From: Phialocephala subalpina
Lineage: Eukaryota; Ascomycota; Leotiomycetes; Helotiales; Mollisiaceae
Direction: 5' to 3'
DNA: 64,000 nt
Assembly (NCBI GenBank): GCA_900073065.1
Contig: FJOG01000077.1
Span: 99,793-163,792, forward strand
A program made the position numbers and the translations under genes. This document shows positions 1 through 10,436 of the stretch, piece by piece. Under the pieces are notes generated by a model. That model did no database searches. It was not told the DNA's origin and saw only the letters and a list, made by a program, of their open reading frames with translations. Every line of letters starts with the position of its first letter. The stretch's first letter is position 1.

Positions 1-947
1 GTCTGGCTGACAAAGTTGCTGTTGTGACTGGAAGCTCTGCTGGTATCGGTCGAGCGATTGCTTTGGCATTCGCAAGGGAAGGTGCGAAGGTTGTCTGTTC
101 CGATTTGCAACCGCTGGCGACAGTTGATATTAATGACGAGGCGCACGTAGCAACGCATGATGCTATTATGAATGAGGGAGGGTACAGTGCTTTTGTAAAA
201 GCTGATGTAGGAGAGGCGCATGAGGTAGAGGAGTTGGTACATGAAGCTGTGGAGATCTTCGGAAGAGTTGATATGTAGGTGTTCTTTCCTCTTCATGTAT
301 GTCAGGCTGCTCACGAGTGTAGTTTTGTCAACAATGCAGGGATAGCTATTGAAATTGACGAACCATCCGCCTCAGGTCTAGGAATCGCAAAGACTTCAGT
401 TTCAGTTTATGACAAAACGGTGAAAGTCAATGCTCGTGGCACCTTCCTTGGCTGCAAGTATGCCATTGCGCAGATGATGCGGCAAGAGGTAGGTCCTAGT
501 GGTGACAGAGGTTGGATCATCAACATCTCTAGCATTGCTGGGTTGGTTGGATGCGGTGGCTGCCGTAAGCTTCTTCAAGTTCGTGGACAACTTCTATTGA
601 CCATAGACAGCTGCGTACTGCTCCAGCAAAGGTGCGACTGCTGAACTTACCAAGCAAGTGGCAGTTGAGTATGGACCACACAAGATCCACGTGAATGCCA
701 TTTGTCCAGGAGGTGAGTGTGCTCTATCTTTTTGAGTAAGACTAACAGAACAGTGATCAACACTGCGATGGTCAAACCCATTACGACGGACGATGCATCC
801 ACCAAGCAAATGATAGCGGCACATCCTTGGGGAGCGTTTGGGGAACCGAAGGATGTTGCGAATGCGGCGGTGTTCCTGGCAAGTGAGGATGCTGCTTTCG
901 TTACGGGTGTTTTATTGCCTGTTGATGGTGGGTATGTTGCGGAGTGA
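1..947 (+). CDS. Short-chain dehydrogenase/reductase (SDR), 5' partial
   Basis: Classical NAD(P)-dependent SDR, Rossmann fold, probably cytosolic, acting on an unknown alcohol or ketone. The frame is already open at base 3, so the true start lies left of the window. Proposed exons are <3-274, 323-564, 611-712 and 754-947, with introns of 48, 46 and 41 bp. Every junction restores a family motif: TGSSAGIG (cofactor glycine loop), then VNNAG across intron 1, INISSIAG with the catalytic Ser, YCSSK (Tyr and Lys) just after intron 2, and the CPG turn before intron 3. The C-terminus ends in the usual SDR VTG..L.VDGG element. It converges with the oxidase at 1339-3424, with about 390 bp between them. 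Membership of the FabG/glucose dehydrogenase-like classical SDRs is clear; the substrate cannot be inferred. Confidence 0.9.
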
Positions 948-1338
948 TTACTTTATTGTCCGAACATCGAGCAGGCCGGGTCCTTTGAGGTGAAGAAGAG
1001 TCGTTGAGATTCTCAACCTAATACAGGGTAGCAGATTTAATTTCAGAGGTGGTCTCAATCACACAAGTCAACTCGTTGATGTTAGTGGAATCAAATCGCA
1101 TACACAAGATGCAATTGAAGGACTTGATTCTATGAGTTTGAGGTAGAGAGTAATCATTTTAGCAAGGTATTCACGAGTTCTATTGATGCGTTTGTGAACC
1201 GCACACCCCTGAATTCCTCAGTCGAGTCCCTGAGTTTCTGGCGTCGCTAGCAACTCTCGATCAAGTCGTTTTGCACAGCCGTCCCTATTAGAAAAACATC
1301 AATAAGCATATGTTTCAAGAAGCTGAGTCAGTTCGGAT

Positions 1339-3424
1339 TCAGGGTGCAAAGTTCAAAGGCTGGCAAAATCTCAAATCACTTGCATTTTGCGTAGGCACCT
1401 CTTGTGGAAACGGCGTCCGCACTTCCCAGCCCTCACTCCCCGCCGCCGTCTTCGCCCAAAATAGCCCCCATGGATCCCATTTGTTCTTGATGGAAAGCAA
1501 ACGCGGATAATTCTCCCCATAGAACGCCACCTGCCAGTTCGGTTCCGCAGGATCAGCCTCGCCCATATAAGCTCCCGCACCAGGACTCACATTCCTCCAA
1601 ATCTGAAAGTAGCGAGCGAAGCGCTTGTGCCTCTGTGCCTGAAGCTCAACCGGTCCAATTGCATATCCGTCATCCCATAATTGTGCATGCATCGCAGTCT
1701 CGCGGTATGCAGGAACTACTGCATTGTCTGGGTAGCCTGCCGCTGCCAATGTGGGACAATGGTTTGCGCTGTGGAGCGTGTAGCCTCCCATTACGACAGC
1801 GGTGTGGATAGCTTCAAGTGTGGCATTGAAAAGGCGAGGGTTCTCTAAGTTCTCTCGCGGGAAGAGACGGCTGGCAAGACGTACGTTCATCTCTCCTGCG
1901 CCACGAGACGGATATGCGATCGCTGCTGTGTTCACCAAGGATGACACTGCTGCTGAGACTGATCGTCTCGTCACAACGTTTGGATTTGTGAGGTTGATGC
2001 CGTTCTTCTGGAGGGCTAGGTAGAGGGGGTTTGCAAATGCATCTGCTTGGGCGACAGTCATTCCGGGCATGAAGAATATTACTGTGAATTCCAATTCGTT
2101 TCCAAGGTTGTAGATGTAGTTGAACCCGACGCCTCCGACATCGCATATCTGAGGGGCCCATTGAAAGTACGTGCGGATTCCAGCCCAGAAGATCTCGTTT
2201 GAGACAATAGTGCTTGTTGAATTACCCGTGGAGAACACGATGGGATGAGATATTGCTGCGGCGTTTGTAATGTCGTAGGCTTTCACAATAACTGAAGTGA
2301 CAGCACCCCATGTACCTGTCCATGGTCAGCATCGTTTCTCAAAGAGTGGTCGAGACTCACTTCCACCGCCACCTCGCAACGCCCAAAAGAGGTCCGTATT
2401 TGTACTTGGATCAGCAGTGATGAATCGACCGTCTGCGGTGACCAGTTCAAGAGACAGAATCTGATCGGCACCAAGACCCAATTTTGAAGTGTGAAATCCG
2501 TGACCTCCACCCATGAACCATCCGCCACCGCCGCCCACAGTAGGCCCTCCAGGTATCACAATCGTCACATTGGACTTCGTTGCAGCTGCTGCAAGATCAG
2601 AACTCTGCATGCCAACGGCAACTCTAACTGCTTTCCCAGAATAGTTTCCAATGGAGAAGTACGGCAAGTATTCGAAGTCCTTCAAATAATGCGTCCAAAG
2701 GCTCAAAGACCCTGCTCCTGTTGACTGGCCACGAAGATCATGTCCTGTGTTTCTGCATTGAGATGAGCAAGCACATCGAGATATGAGACTGAGGATCTGG
2801 ACTTACTTGACGATGAGGCGAATTCCGGAGTTCCGAGCAAAGTTCACCGCCAATTGAATGTCTGTAAACAGGTCAGGGATTGTGGAATGAACAGGAGCTT
2901 GATAAAGAGCAAAAGTGAACGTTACGTTTGACAGTTGTGACATTGACGACATATGCTGGGTAAGCTGCAACATTACAGGCTGGATTGGTCGTGTTCCCAC
3001 CAGGAACATTGTTGTACACCTGTGCTGGGCACGAGTCCCCGTCCAACCATTCATTCTCAATCCTCACAGGATCATCGGTGATCGATGCTCCATCGAAGTA
3101 CTGTGCTGTTACAGCAGCACACTGGGAGGCATCGTAAGCTCCAGTGTAGCACACAGTTGCAGGCGGAACTCCCTTGATGAGTACTTCACCGAGGCTGTTA
3201 TTAAACTTCGCCCATTGGGAATAGTTTGGCCATTGCTTGTCGCCGGGAAAGACTTTGCAGCCAGTTGACGTAGGAGGAATTGAAGGATTCGATAATGACC
3301 CGAAGGCAATGCTGGGATCAGTCGCAACGTCGGCATCACTCAACGTGATGTTCTCGTAGGGGAAGTTGACGCAGCGGACCAAGACAGAGAACCCGAAGAT
3401 CCAGAGGGCATATCGAAAGAACAT
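1339..3424 (-). CDS. FAD-linked oxidase, berberine-bridge-enzyme (BBE) type, secreted
   Basis: Predicted 640-residue flavin oxidase of the PCMH/VAO superfamily. Exons on the minus strand are 3424-2926, 2861-2807, 2752-2361 and 2315-1339 (introns 64, 54 and 45 bp); the summed length is a multiple of three. The first ATG is at 3424; an upstream in-frame GTG is not a credible start. Residues 1-20 are a hydrophobic signal peptide and several N-x-S/T sites follow. The FAD-binding domain contains NTGHDLRG, whose His (about 189) is the expected 8-alpha-histidyl site, then STGAGSLS and GGGHG. The C-terminus carries the BBE motif NYPRLLSIKNKWDP and GLFWA. The position that in many relatives is the second flavin-linking Cys (C-P-T-V-G) is Gly here (about residue 254), so bicovalent attachment looks lost. 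Fungal relatives oxidise sugars, alkaloids or polyketides; the substrate is unknown. Confidence 0.92.
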
Positions 3425-3548
3425 CGTTGCCACGGAATGTGACGATTTGGGTGGAGAACTGGAACTCTGCGATCCTGATGGTGGCCGACATCTTGAGCTA
3501 AAGCTTCTTGCTTTCAGCCTTTATTACTACCGAGATCTGAAGAAGACC

Positions 3549-3555
3549 TATATAT
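3549..3555 (-). promoter_or_regulatory. Possible TATA box of the BBE-like oxidase
   Basis: A TATATAT stretch lies about 125 bp upstream of the oxidase ATG, a normal TATA-to-ATG distance in filamentous fungi. It was identified by sequence and position only. Confidence 0.35.
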
Positions 3556-6500
3556 GGTGCATCAGTCAGCTCATTACACAGCTTCGTTGTACCCGCCAAA
3601 ACTGCCAGAGAGGTTGTGGATGTCTGTGCCTGCATCATTTCCGAAAACGATTTAGGCAAAAGCTTGTTTGGACCCCGCTTCCCACGAACTGGGACTCATG
3701 CAGTGGTGTTATTGACTCCGCAGATGCATCATGCATGCAAAGCCAGAGACATCTAGGAGATTGGATGGAAACGAATTGGATCTTCTGGATCGAATTACTA
3801 GTTGGTGCTGGAGATTCGGAATTTGAAGACCTGGTAACCACGACCTGGGAGGTAGAGCCGCCTATTCTGTGCAACCATCGCTTTCGTGCCGCCGTGCTGT
3901 GGAAAAGCCTCTTCAACTCTGGCAGAGATAAAAATTGTTGGTTAGTAAGGTGAGGTAGAGAACAGGCTCTGAGAATGGGTTGAATTAATCCTTTGCCTGG
4001 AGTTTTCTGCCAGTCGAAATCCTTCGCCTTGTCAGTGATCAAGATCGCATTCACCTGCCATCCAAGGACGTGCAGCCTCGTTGATGAAACGACAAAGGAG
4101 ATGAGCGAGAAGGAGAGGTTGGAGAAGAGAGAAGCGAAAAGGAGGAAGTTGGGCGAGTGCGATTGATTGACTGAATCATTATCCAAATACCCGCAGGAAA
4201 TTCGTACATATTGACCATGCATATTGCTCGAAAGCTCCTGTACGTTGAAGTACAACAAGGCTGAGCACTGCTCACAATTGCCAGGTTATTGGATGTGAGG
4301 ACCTCATTTTGGAGGAGAGATTAGTTCTCGTCCAATTTGGAGACCACCCCTGAGAGATTTAGTGGAAGCTGGGACATTGAGACCCCTAGGTTTGTGCGGG
4401 AGATAGAGTGAAAAAAGAGTTGACAATGAAAGTGAGGAAGTAAAACCTAATCAAGGCAACATGAGGCGGCTATGAACTCTCATAGAGAGACAGAACTGCG
4501 TCAAAAAGGCAAAGAAGTACAGGGAAGCAAGGCACGAGTGAAGGCCATGGCTGAGAGAAAGAAGGTCCGAGAAAGTCCAGGCAAAAGCGGGAAGTTTGGG
4601 AGTGATGTTGTTCCCATAAAGTTGTACATCATGGCATCTTGACCTTCCGTCCTGAAAAGGTAGAATTTTCTCTGAACTCCCTCGCCATATTCAATGCCAA
4701 TCCCGAGGTCGAAGCTTGCAACCGATCTCGACGTACAAGGCATAGGATGTAGTTTGTACTGCTGGCGAAGATTGCTCTGAAAACCCAAGCCACGGATCTT
4801 CACCATCTGCAATGTTCTTCCAATTGCGAAAAACTCCCCAGACAGGAAGGGAGGCGGCTAACTTCCACTTAAGAACGCCCAAGCAATCAGAATGCGAGAT
4901 AAGGTTAGGAGGAGCACGAATACGAGATTCCACCTCCGAAATCTTTTGCCGCCGCGCCTTGCTTCCTTCTTTGGAAATCCATTTATCGCAAATTTCGAAG
5001 TATTGACGTAATTGAGTCTCCAAAGAGCTTAAAACGTACTCTTTGATCCTCTCCCATCACTTTTAAATTGTTCGCGGTGCCCCGCTATCGTAGGGCTGAG
5101 CTGCCAGTGCCACGCCGAGATGTATTGTTTTCCTCAACACCAAAGAGTCCCGACCGATGTTTTATTTCACCTTTCGATTCTGACTAGCATCTTAAGTGAA
5201 GACACGAGGTCTCATCGTGCCTTCATCCCTAGGTCGTGTTGTGGCTGCTGGTTATTGGGCTGCACTTTCAATTGAGAACGCAGAGCCAAGACTTGCCGAC
5301 AATCGTTTTATTTCTGGCATTGCCTAGATCGCAAATTGAATGGTTCATACATGTGGAATCACTGGTTGCTGCATTTGAGACCTCACTGGTCTAGTGTGCA
5401 GCTGTCCACGGTGTAGCATTTCTCCCCAGTGGTGCATTCTTTGTTTTCACAGGTTGTTTAGCAGATTTTTTGAATTGGACTGGATGTGCGAAGAGTTTTG
5501 AGCATGTGTGAGGATATGGCAGTCCAGTCCTTTTTGCAAAACATGCATTGGAGGTCGTTAAGCTTCCGTAGTTGCCTGGTGTCTAGTGTCTGGTGTCTGG
5601 AGTTGTCTGCAACACTCCTCATTCCATCTCAGATCAAAGCTACTGATAAATTATTTTATTGGATCTAGATTATTGCCATGGTGTTTGCATCAATTTATCT
5701 TATCATGTGAGTGAAGCTTTCAACTCAATCCTTATCGACTGTGTCCACGCTGCTGGGGTCCAGCTGTGTGCTAGTTCGAAGGTGGCGATCTTGGTGAAAG
5801 GGTTTGCACATGAAGATTAGTGGCTTGAGGCCCTGGAAGAATAGCGTTACGAAGCCTGGAAGGCACTGAAATTCAGCGGTTAAAGCCTGAAGGACTTGGC
5901 GTATGAATCACCAATGCTTTTGGATACAGAAGCGGGGTTGTTGTCCAGCTTCAATCGGTGCGCTTACAACTCTAATTGCCCCCGAAGCATCAACCGGGCC
6001 CTTGAGCTTCCCGGACTGAGCTCTGAACTCGAAGCAAGCATTTCCACCACTGTTGACCAGGATATCGTCATCAGCCTCTCCTGGTTCCAAACGGGGAACA
6101 CTTAATATGACGAAGCATCATCGTTTCCTAAGACAGTGTAGTTTCCGCATCGCAAGCCTTGAGCAAGTCGGAAAAGCCGGTTATACCGGATGTGATCGCC
6201 AACACCCTTGAAGCCTTCCGCATGCAGACGATGCAAGTGTATTCACCGGGATCTCATTGGCTCGTGTTATGCATAATTGAGTTTCTCGAGCATAGAACAT
6301 CTCCTCCACTCGCTAGTTCCATACGGCGTCTGAATCAATGAACAGTGCTATCGAGCATCCGGATGCTTCATCACCTTAGTGGTCGGGAGATTGGTCGGGT
6401 ACAAACTCCCGTTGAACCCGGGAGCAACATACGTATGTGCACCTGACATAGAGAATCTGCCATTGTGACGATGTTCATCAGACTTCCTGTACCTCCTTGT

Positions 6501-6685
6501 CGATATCACTGTCTTTGCTGCTTTATCTCAACTTCAATCAAATCAAGAATCTTTTTTCGTCAAGCTGCAAATGACCGCAAAATGCCACCACAGGCCTTCA
6601 AATCACTCTGAATCAATACCAACTCACGTATTTACTGCCTTGCAGTCGATTCTGAGCTCTAGCATCGCCATGCACCTCGACGAAA
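3556..6685. other. Intergenic stretch with no convincing gene
   Basis: About 3.1 kb of ordinary base composition between the oxidase and the arrestin. Open frames on the minus strand at 3635-4258 and 4501-5023, and short ones near 5.9-6.3 kb, begin at non-ATG codons, show no family motif and cannot be joined into a recognisable product. They could be untranslated regions, a small lineage-specific gene or decayed sequence. I see no RNA gene or repeat here. Confidence 0.5.
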
Positions 6686-8138
6686 ATGAGCCTCAAATTC
6701 CACCCTTCGATGACAATCAGGATCATTTTACCAGAAGATGCGACTCCAGCTAGGTCAGAAAAGCAGATTCTGGTCCGACACTCTGGTGAAACAATACATG
6801 GTCACTTGGAAATCGTTACTCGAGGAGATTTCTCTTTCAAGATCTGTTTGGCGTTTGAAGGTTTGTGCAGCGTAAGAATCGCATACTATTACTGATCATG
6901 TTGTCAGGCGTTGTAAGAACATGGATGGGCTCAGGAATGGATAATGACCCGTGCAAGCTTCCCTCCACGGGCGAATATCAGGTGAGATCGCATCTTGTGC
7001 ACGTTGTAGCTAGACTCACTTTCTCTAGTTGCTCAAAGAAGTACAGCATATTCTCTCAGATCCATATATGAGATGTCGTAGTGAGCCGCTGTACATGTAC
7101 CGACTCCCGTTCAGTTTCACGATTCCTCGCGAACTCATTTCAGCTCGATCAGATGTCGGTCCAGAGTTCTTGCACCTATGTCCATCTGCAAATTTGGGTT
7201 TGCCTTTCAAGCATCCCTTGGCAAGCCAGCTCTATAATCAGCCCTCAATCCGGTATCTGATTAGAGTCAAAGAAGTCAGGACTGAGATGCCTGCGGCATC
7301 ACCCCCAAAGTGTGACAGGGAGAGAGAAATCCATATTATGCCAAATACACCGCCGCCGCCACCAGTTGTCCTTGAGCACTTCCCCAAAGATTACAGAACT
7401 TATACTAGCAGTCCTATTCGTACACGTCACTGGAGACAACCTTTTGGCGTACTCGAGCTTTCTACTACTGAGCCATCACCGCTGAATATCTGCACTACGA
7501 CCCCACGAGCATCTACGCTCACTTCACTCAACATCGTTTTCAGACCACGCGTAAACGCTGGTCCTGGTGTTTGTCCTTGCAACTGGAAATTTACGATCAG
7601 GTCGTACGTCCGGATCCGCACTTTCTGCTCTACCCAAAAATTCAAAAAATCGCCTACTGCGTCATCTGCGAAAGTAAACCGCTTCCTCACTATGAGTGAC
7701 TCTAGGGCGTTTGTGGAGACAAGACAGTATTGCGTGTCGTGCTGGAAGCGTGACCCGCAGCTGATCAAGCCGAGTCTCGAAGCTTGGCTGGAAGTGGGAG
7801 GTGTGGTTGACGAGAGACTTTGTCCTTGGAGTAGAAGTTTGGTGGTGCCGATGAGCGCATCGAAGGCGTTGTTGCCAACATTCTTGAATCCTTTATCTGC
7901 TAGGCAGTATGCGTTGGTGTTGAAAGTGAGTGTCGAAGGATTCTCCCATCGGGGGTTGGAGTTAGTGTTACCGCTGCAAGTGATTTACTGGCCAGACGGC
8001 ATGCAAGACATGGCACAGGAAGAAAGTGACGAACCTCCGCCGTTCGGATTAGCTGACTTGCCTGAATCGTCTGAGAATGGCAATTCCATGCTTATGTTGG
8101 GGTCACAGGGTCGTTCTCCACCTCCGTACGAGACCTAA
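6686..8138 (+). CDS. Alpha-arrestin (arrestin-domain protein) with a PPxY motif
   Basis: Predicted 452 residues from exons 6686-6860, 6908-6981 and 7029-8138 (two 47-bp introns); the spliced length is in frame. The N-terminal arrestin fold is recognisable from the strand pattern IRIILPED...ILVRHSGETIHGHLEI and FEG/VVRTW across intron 1, followed by the YRLPFSFTIPREL segment and the second arrestin domain. A proline run (PPPPP) lies in the linker. The C-terminus ends in SPPPYET, so PPPY at about 447-450 is a PPxY ligand for WW domains of Rsp5/NEDD4-type ubiquitin ligases. Fungal alpha-arrestins (ART/PalF-like) recruit that ligase to plasma-membrane transporters for endocytosis or act in pH signalling; which one applies is not clear. 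The gene converges with the fluoride exporter, 153 bp away. Confidence 0.85.
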
Positions 8139-8291
8139 TGGGCTGAAGACCTGAGGCTGTCATTCAGGGATTTACGGGAATGCCGATGATTTGGGATTGA
8201 ACGTTGCTTCATTTTAACTGAATTCTGCTCTTGAGATACTTATCAAGTTCTATTCTACCCAATGATCAAGAGAAGTACATTTGAGTGATGC

Positions 8292-9815
8292 TCAAAGCAC
8301 GCAAGCTGGGCTTTCAAATCCTCTCGACCATAGCAGAGTACCCATGATAACCACCAAAAACGCCAACGAAATAGCTGTACTTAATCCACCATAGACATAT
8401 GCATGCATTCTCTTCAATCCCACAAGTTCTAACACCCACGTGCTGACGGTTGTCAAGCACCCACAAAAACCATCCTGAACGCCCTGCAGCACCTGGCAAC
8501 CAATTTTGCCGCCTCCTACCATGCCGCCGAAAGATGCTCGTTGCAGGTCCCAAGACATGCCCAGGACTGCTGTTCCAAAGACGTTGACCGAAAACGTGCC
8601 AAGTGGGAAGCTGGCAATGACTCCATTCAGGTGCACAGAGGCATAGAATCGCAGAATGGTCCCAACTGGAGCGAAGATTATTGCGAAGAGGACCTGACCT
8701 CGCCATTTATCGTCCGGTGGCCAGACCGCCATGATGATGGCCCCAATCCACACACATGACGCGGACAGGACTATGAAGCGGTCGAAAACTTTCGAGGTAA
8801 GCCAAGAAGGAAGTGACCCGTCTATATTACCTAGTATGATTGCTAAATGGGCTCCAATCTTCAGTGCTGAGATGCATAGTCCAACAGTGAGGAAAATGAT
8901 GGCAATGACAGCCATCGTGTTCTCGCCTCCACCCCGCACAATGTCCTCGGATACTTCAATCCTCGATTTTACCGCAAGTGGCTGATTAGCCAACTGCAAG
9001 AAAACGTCTCGGATGAAAGATGAGAACGAGGTGAATGAACCGCAGAATCCAGTTGTAAGACCAATGTAGAGAGGTATGGTCTTCTTCCTCGTCATATGGT
9101 CCTTCGCATCTCGGGTTTGGATCTCCTCAGGTGTACCACTGTCATAACTTCGGTCTTGATTGGGTGGAGTTGCTGTATTAGAGCTATCTTCGCTGCTTTC
9201 TGCTTTGAGCCCTGATGAAAGATCTTCTCTTCTGATATGCATTTTGAAGAGTTGTCGATCTTCGCTGAGATAGCCCATGATCAAACTGCCACCGACGTTT
9301 GCCCAGACCACACTTGTCGGGATGGGAGCCCCCGGATACGACGTCAAAACTTGCAAGCCGAGTCTTGCCAGGGCCCCAAGGATTGAAAACAAGATCAAAT
9401 ATGAAAGAATAGACAGCTCCAGAACGATCTTTGCGGTGACGCCTGGTCTTTGATCTGATTGAATCCCCGGTGCGAATTCTGGAGGAGCCGGTGGGAGCTC
9501 TTTGGATTGTTCGAGATCAATGAAGTTTCTAAGGCCGATACTCTCTCGATTCTCTTCTAAGTGCTGCTCCTCTAAAAACTCATGTCGATATCGGTGGTGC
9601 TCTTCTGGATTGTCGACCGGTGACGGAGCTGCAAGTTCATTCAGATTCATAAATTCGTCTTGACTCTCATCGCCGTTTGATGACCGCCTCAAATTTCTCT
9701 CACTTCCCTGACCTCCATAATGAGACAGAGTCTCCACTGGTCCAGGTGCTGCGAGTTCGTTGAGATGCCTGTTCCCAACTGACAGGGAGTACATGTCGCC
9801 GCTCCTGTTCTCCAT
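8292..9815 (-). CDS. FEX: Fluoride export protein, two-domain CrcB/FEX family
   Basis: Single-exon 507-residue membrane protein starting at a true ATG. Two CrcB repeats are visible. Repeat 1 (about 130-315) has GALARLGL, WANVGGSLIMGYL and GFCGSFTSFSSF; repeat 2 (about 370-500) has APVGTILRFYAS, GTFSVNVFGT and GFCGCLTTVSTW. These match the N-x-x-G-S/T and G-F-C-G-[ST]-x-T-[TS]-x-S signatures that line the two fluoride pores; eukaryotic FEX proteins are fused dimers of the bacterial CrcB channel. It exports F- across the plasma membrane. Odd points are a hydrophilic N-terminal extension of about 125 residues containing two copies of an LNELAAP.PV peptide (about residues 18 and 58), and an acidic, Ser-rich insertion of about 60 residues between early helices of repeat 1. 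A 19-bp tandem duplication sits just upstream of the ATG. Confidence 0.94.
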   Translation of the reverse strand: MENRSGDMYSLSVGNRHLNELAAPGPVETLSHYGGQGSERNLRRSSNGDESQDEFMNLNELAAPSPVDNPEEHHRYRHEFLEEQHLEENRESIGLRNFIDLEQSKELPPAPPEFAPGIQSDQRPGVTAKIVLELSILSYLILFSILGALARLGLQVLTSYPGAPIPTSVVWANVGGSLIMGYLSEDRQLFKMHIRREDLSSGLKAESSEDSSNTATPPNQDRSYDSGTPEEIQTRDAKDHMTRKKTIPLYIGLTTGFCGSFTSFSSFIRDVFLQLANQPLAVKSRIEVSEDIVRGGGENTMAVIAIIFLTVGLCISALKIGAHLAIILGNIDGSLPSWLTSKVFDRFIVLSASCVWIGAIIMAVWPPDDKWRGQVLFAIIFAPVGTILRFYASVHLNGVIASFPLGTFSVNVFGTAVLGMSWDLQRASFGGMVGGGKIGCQVLQGVQDGFCGCLTTVSTWVLELVGLKRMHAYVYGGLSTAISLAFLVVIMGTLLWSRGFESPACVL

Positions 9816-9823
9816 AGCAGAGC

Positions 9824-9861
9824 GACTGATTCGGCGCGGAGGGACTGATTCGGTGCGGAGG
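9824..9861. repeat. 19-bp perfect-but-one tandem repeat next to the FEX start
   Basis: Two adjacent copies of a 19-bp unit, beginning GACTGATTCGG, differ at one base (GGC versus GGT). They lie about 9 nt upstream of the FEX ATG, in its 5' untranslated region or promoter. Confidence 0.8.
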
Positions 9862-10436
9862 GACTTTTGACAAGAAGTTAGGCCCTTGCGGTAGTGGTTG
9901 AATTATGCTGAACAGTGTCTCAGAGTCTTCTCAGGTGGATTCGAAGTTTCTTAATACGAAATACTTTGATATTGCTGTTGACGACTCGGAGAGCCCTGAA
10001 AGCTCAGGAGAATCTACATGAACAGTTCGACAACTTCCACATGCAAAATATCCAGTCCGGTTTGACCTGAGGTGGAGCTTTCTCGGAGATACAGCGAGTC
10101 CATCAGCGATCTGCACCCCATATTGAGACGTTCACCAGGGGCTCGGAAGACTGCTAGATTGAAGTTCTAGGAATGTGATAGGGCGGTGACCAGCATCCGG
10201 TATCCAAGTCTCCGGAGGTCGGATATGCCGGTTATGACGGGAAGTCATGTGCGCATTACATTTCATTGTCCTCAACCTATCGATAGGATGCCACAAGGTT
10301 TTGCTGCGCTGGAATTGAGCACAGTGCTCGTGCACGGAATTGTAAAGTGCAGACCGCATTTAAAGATTGCACCAAGATCCAGCAATCTCTATCAATTGAC
10401 GGGTTTTTTCTGGGATTTATCGATTGGCTTCGCAGA
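9862..10436. other. Intergenic spacer between FEX and a Zn2Cys6 gene
   Basis: About 575 bp upstream of FEX and downstream of the transcription factor, both on the minus strand. It contains only short overlapping frames without motifs, and no repeat or RNA gene was seen. It should hold the FEX promoter. Confidence 0.5.

Noticed and set aside
3635..4258. 207-codon minus-strand frame upstream of the oxidase
   Set aside because: Starts at a non-ATG codon, has no family motif and overlaps the probable oxidase promoter.
4501..5023. Two overlapping minus-strand frames that might form a gene
   Set aside because: No ATG start on the upstream part, no recognisable domain, and no splice choice that yields a coherent product.
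5890..6345. Minus-strand text resembling an SDR (DDILVNSGG)
   Set aside because: Only one weak motif, no glycine-loop or YxxxK in a consistent frame; more likely chance.
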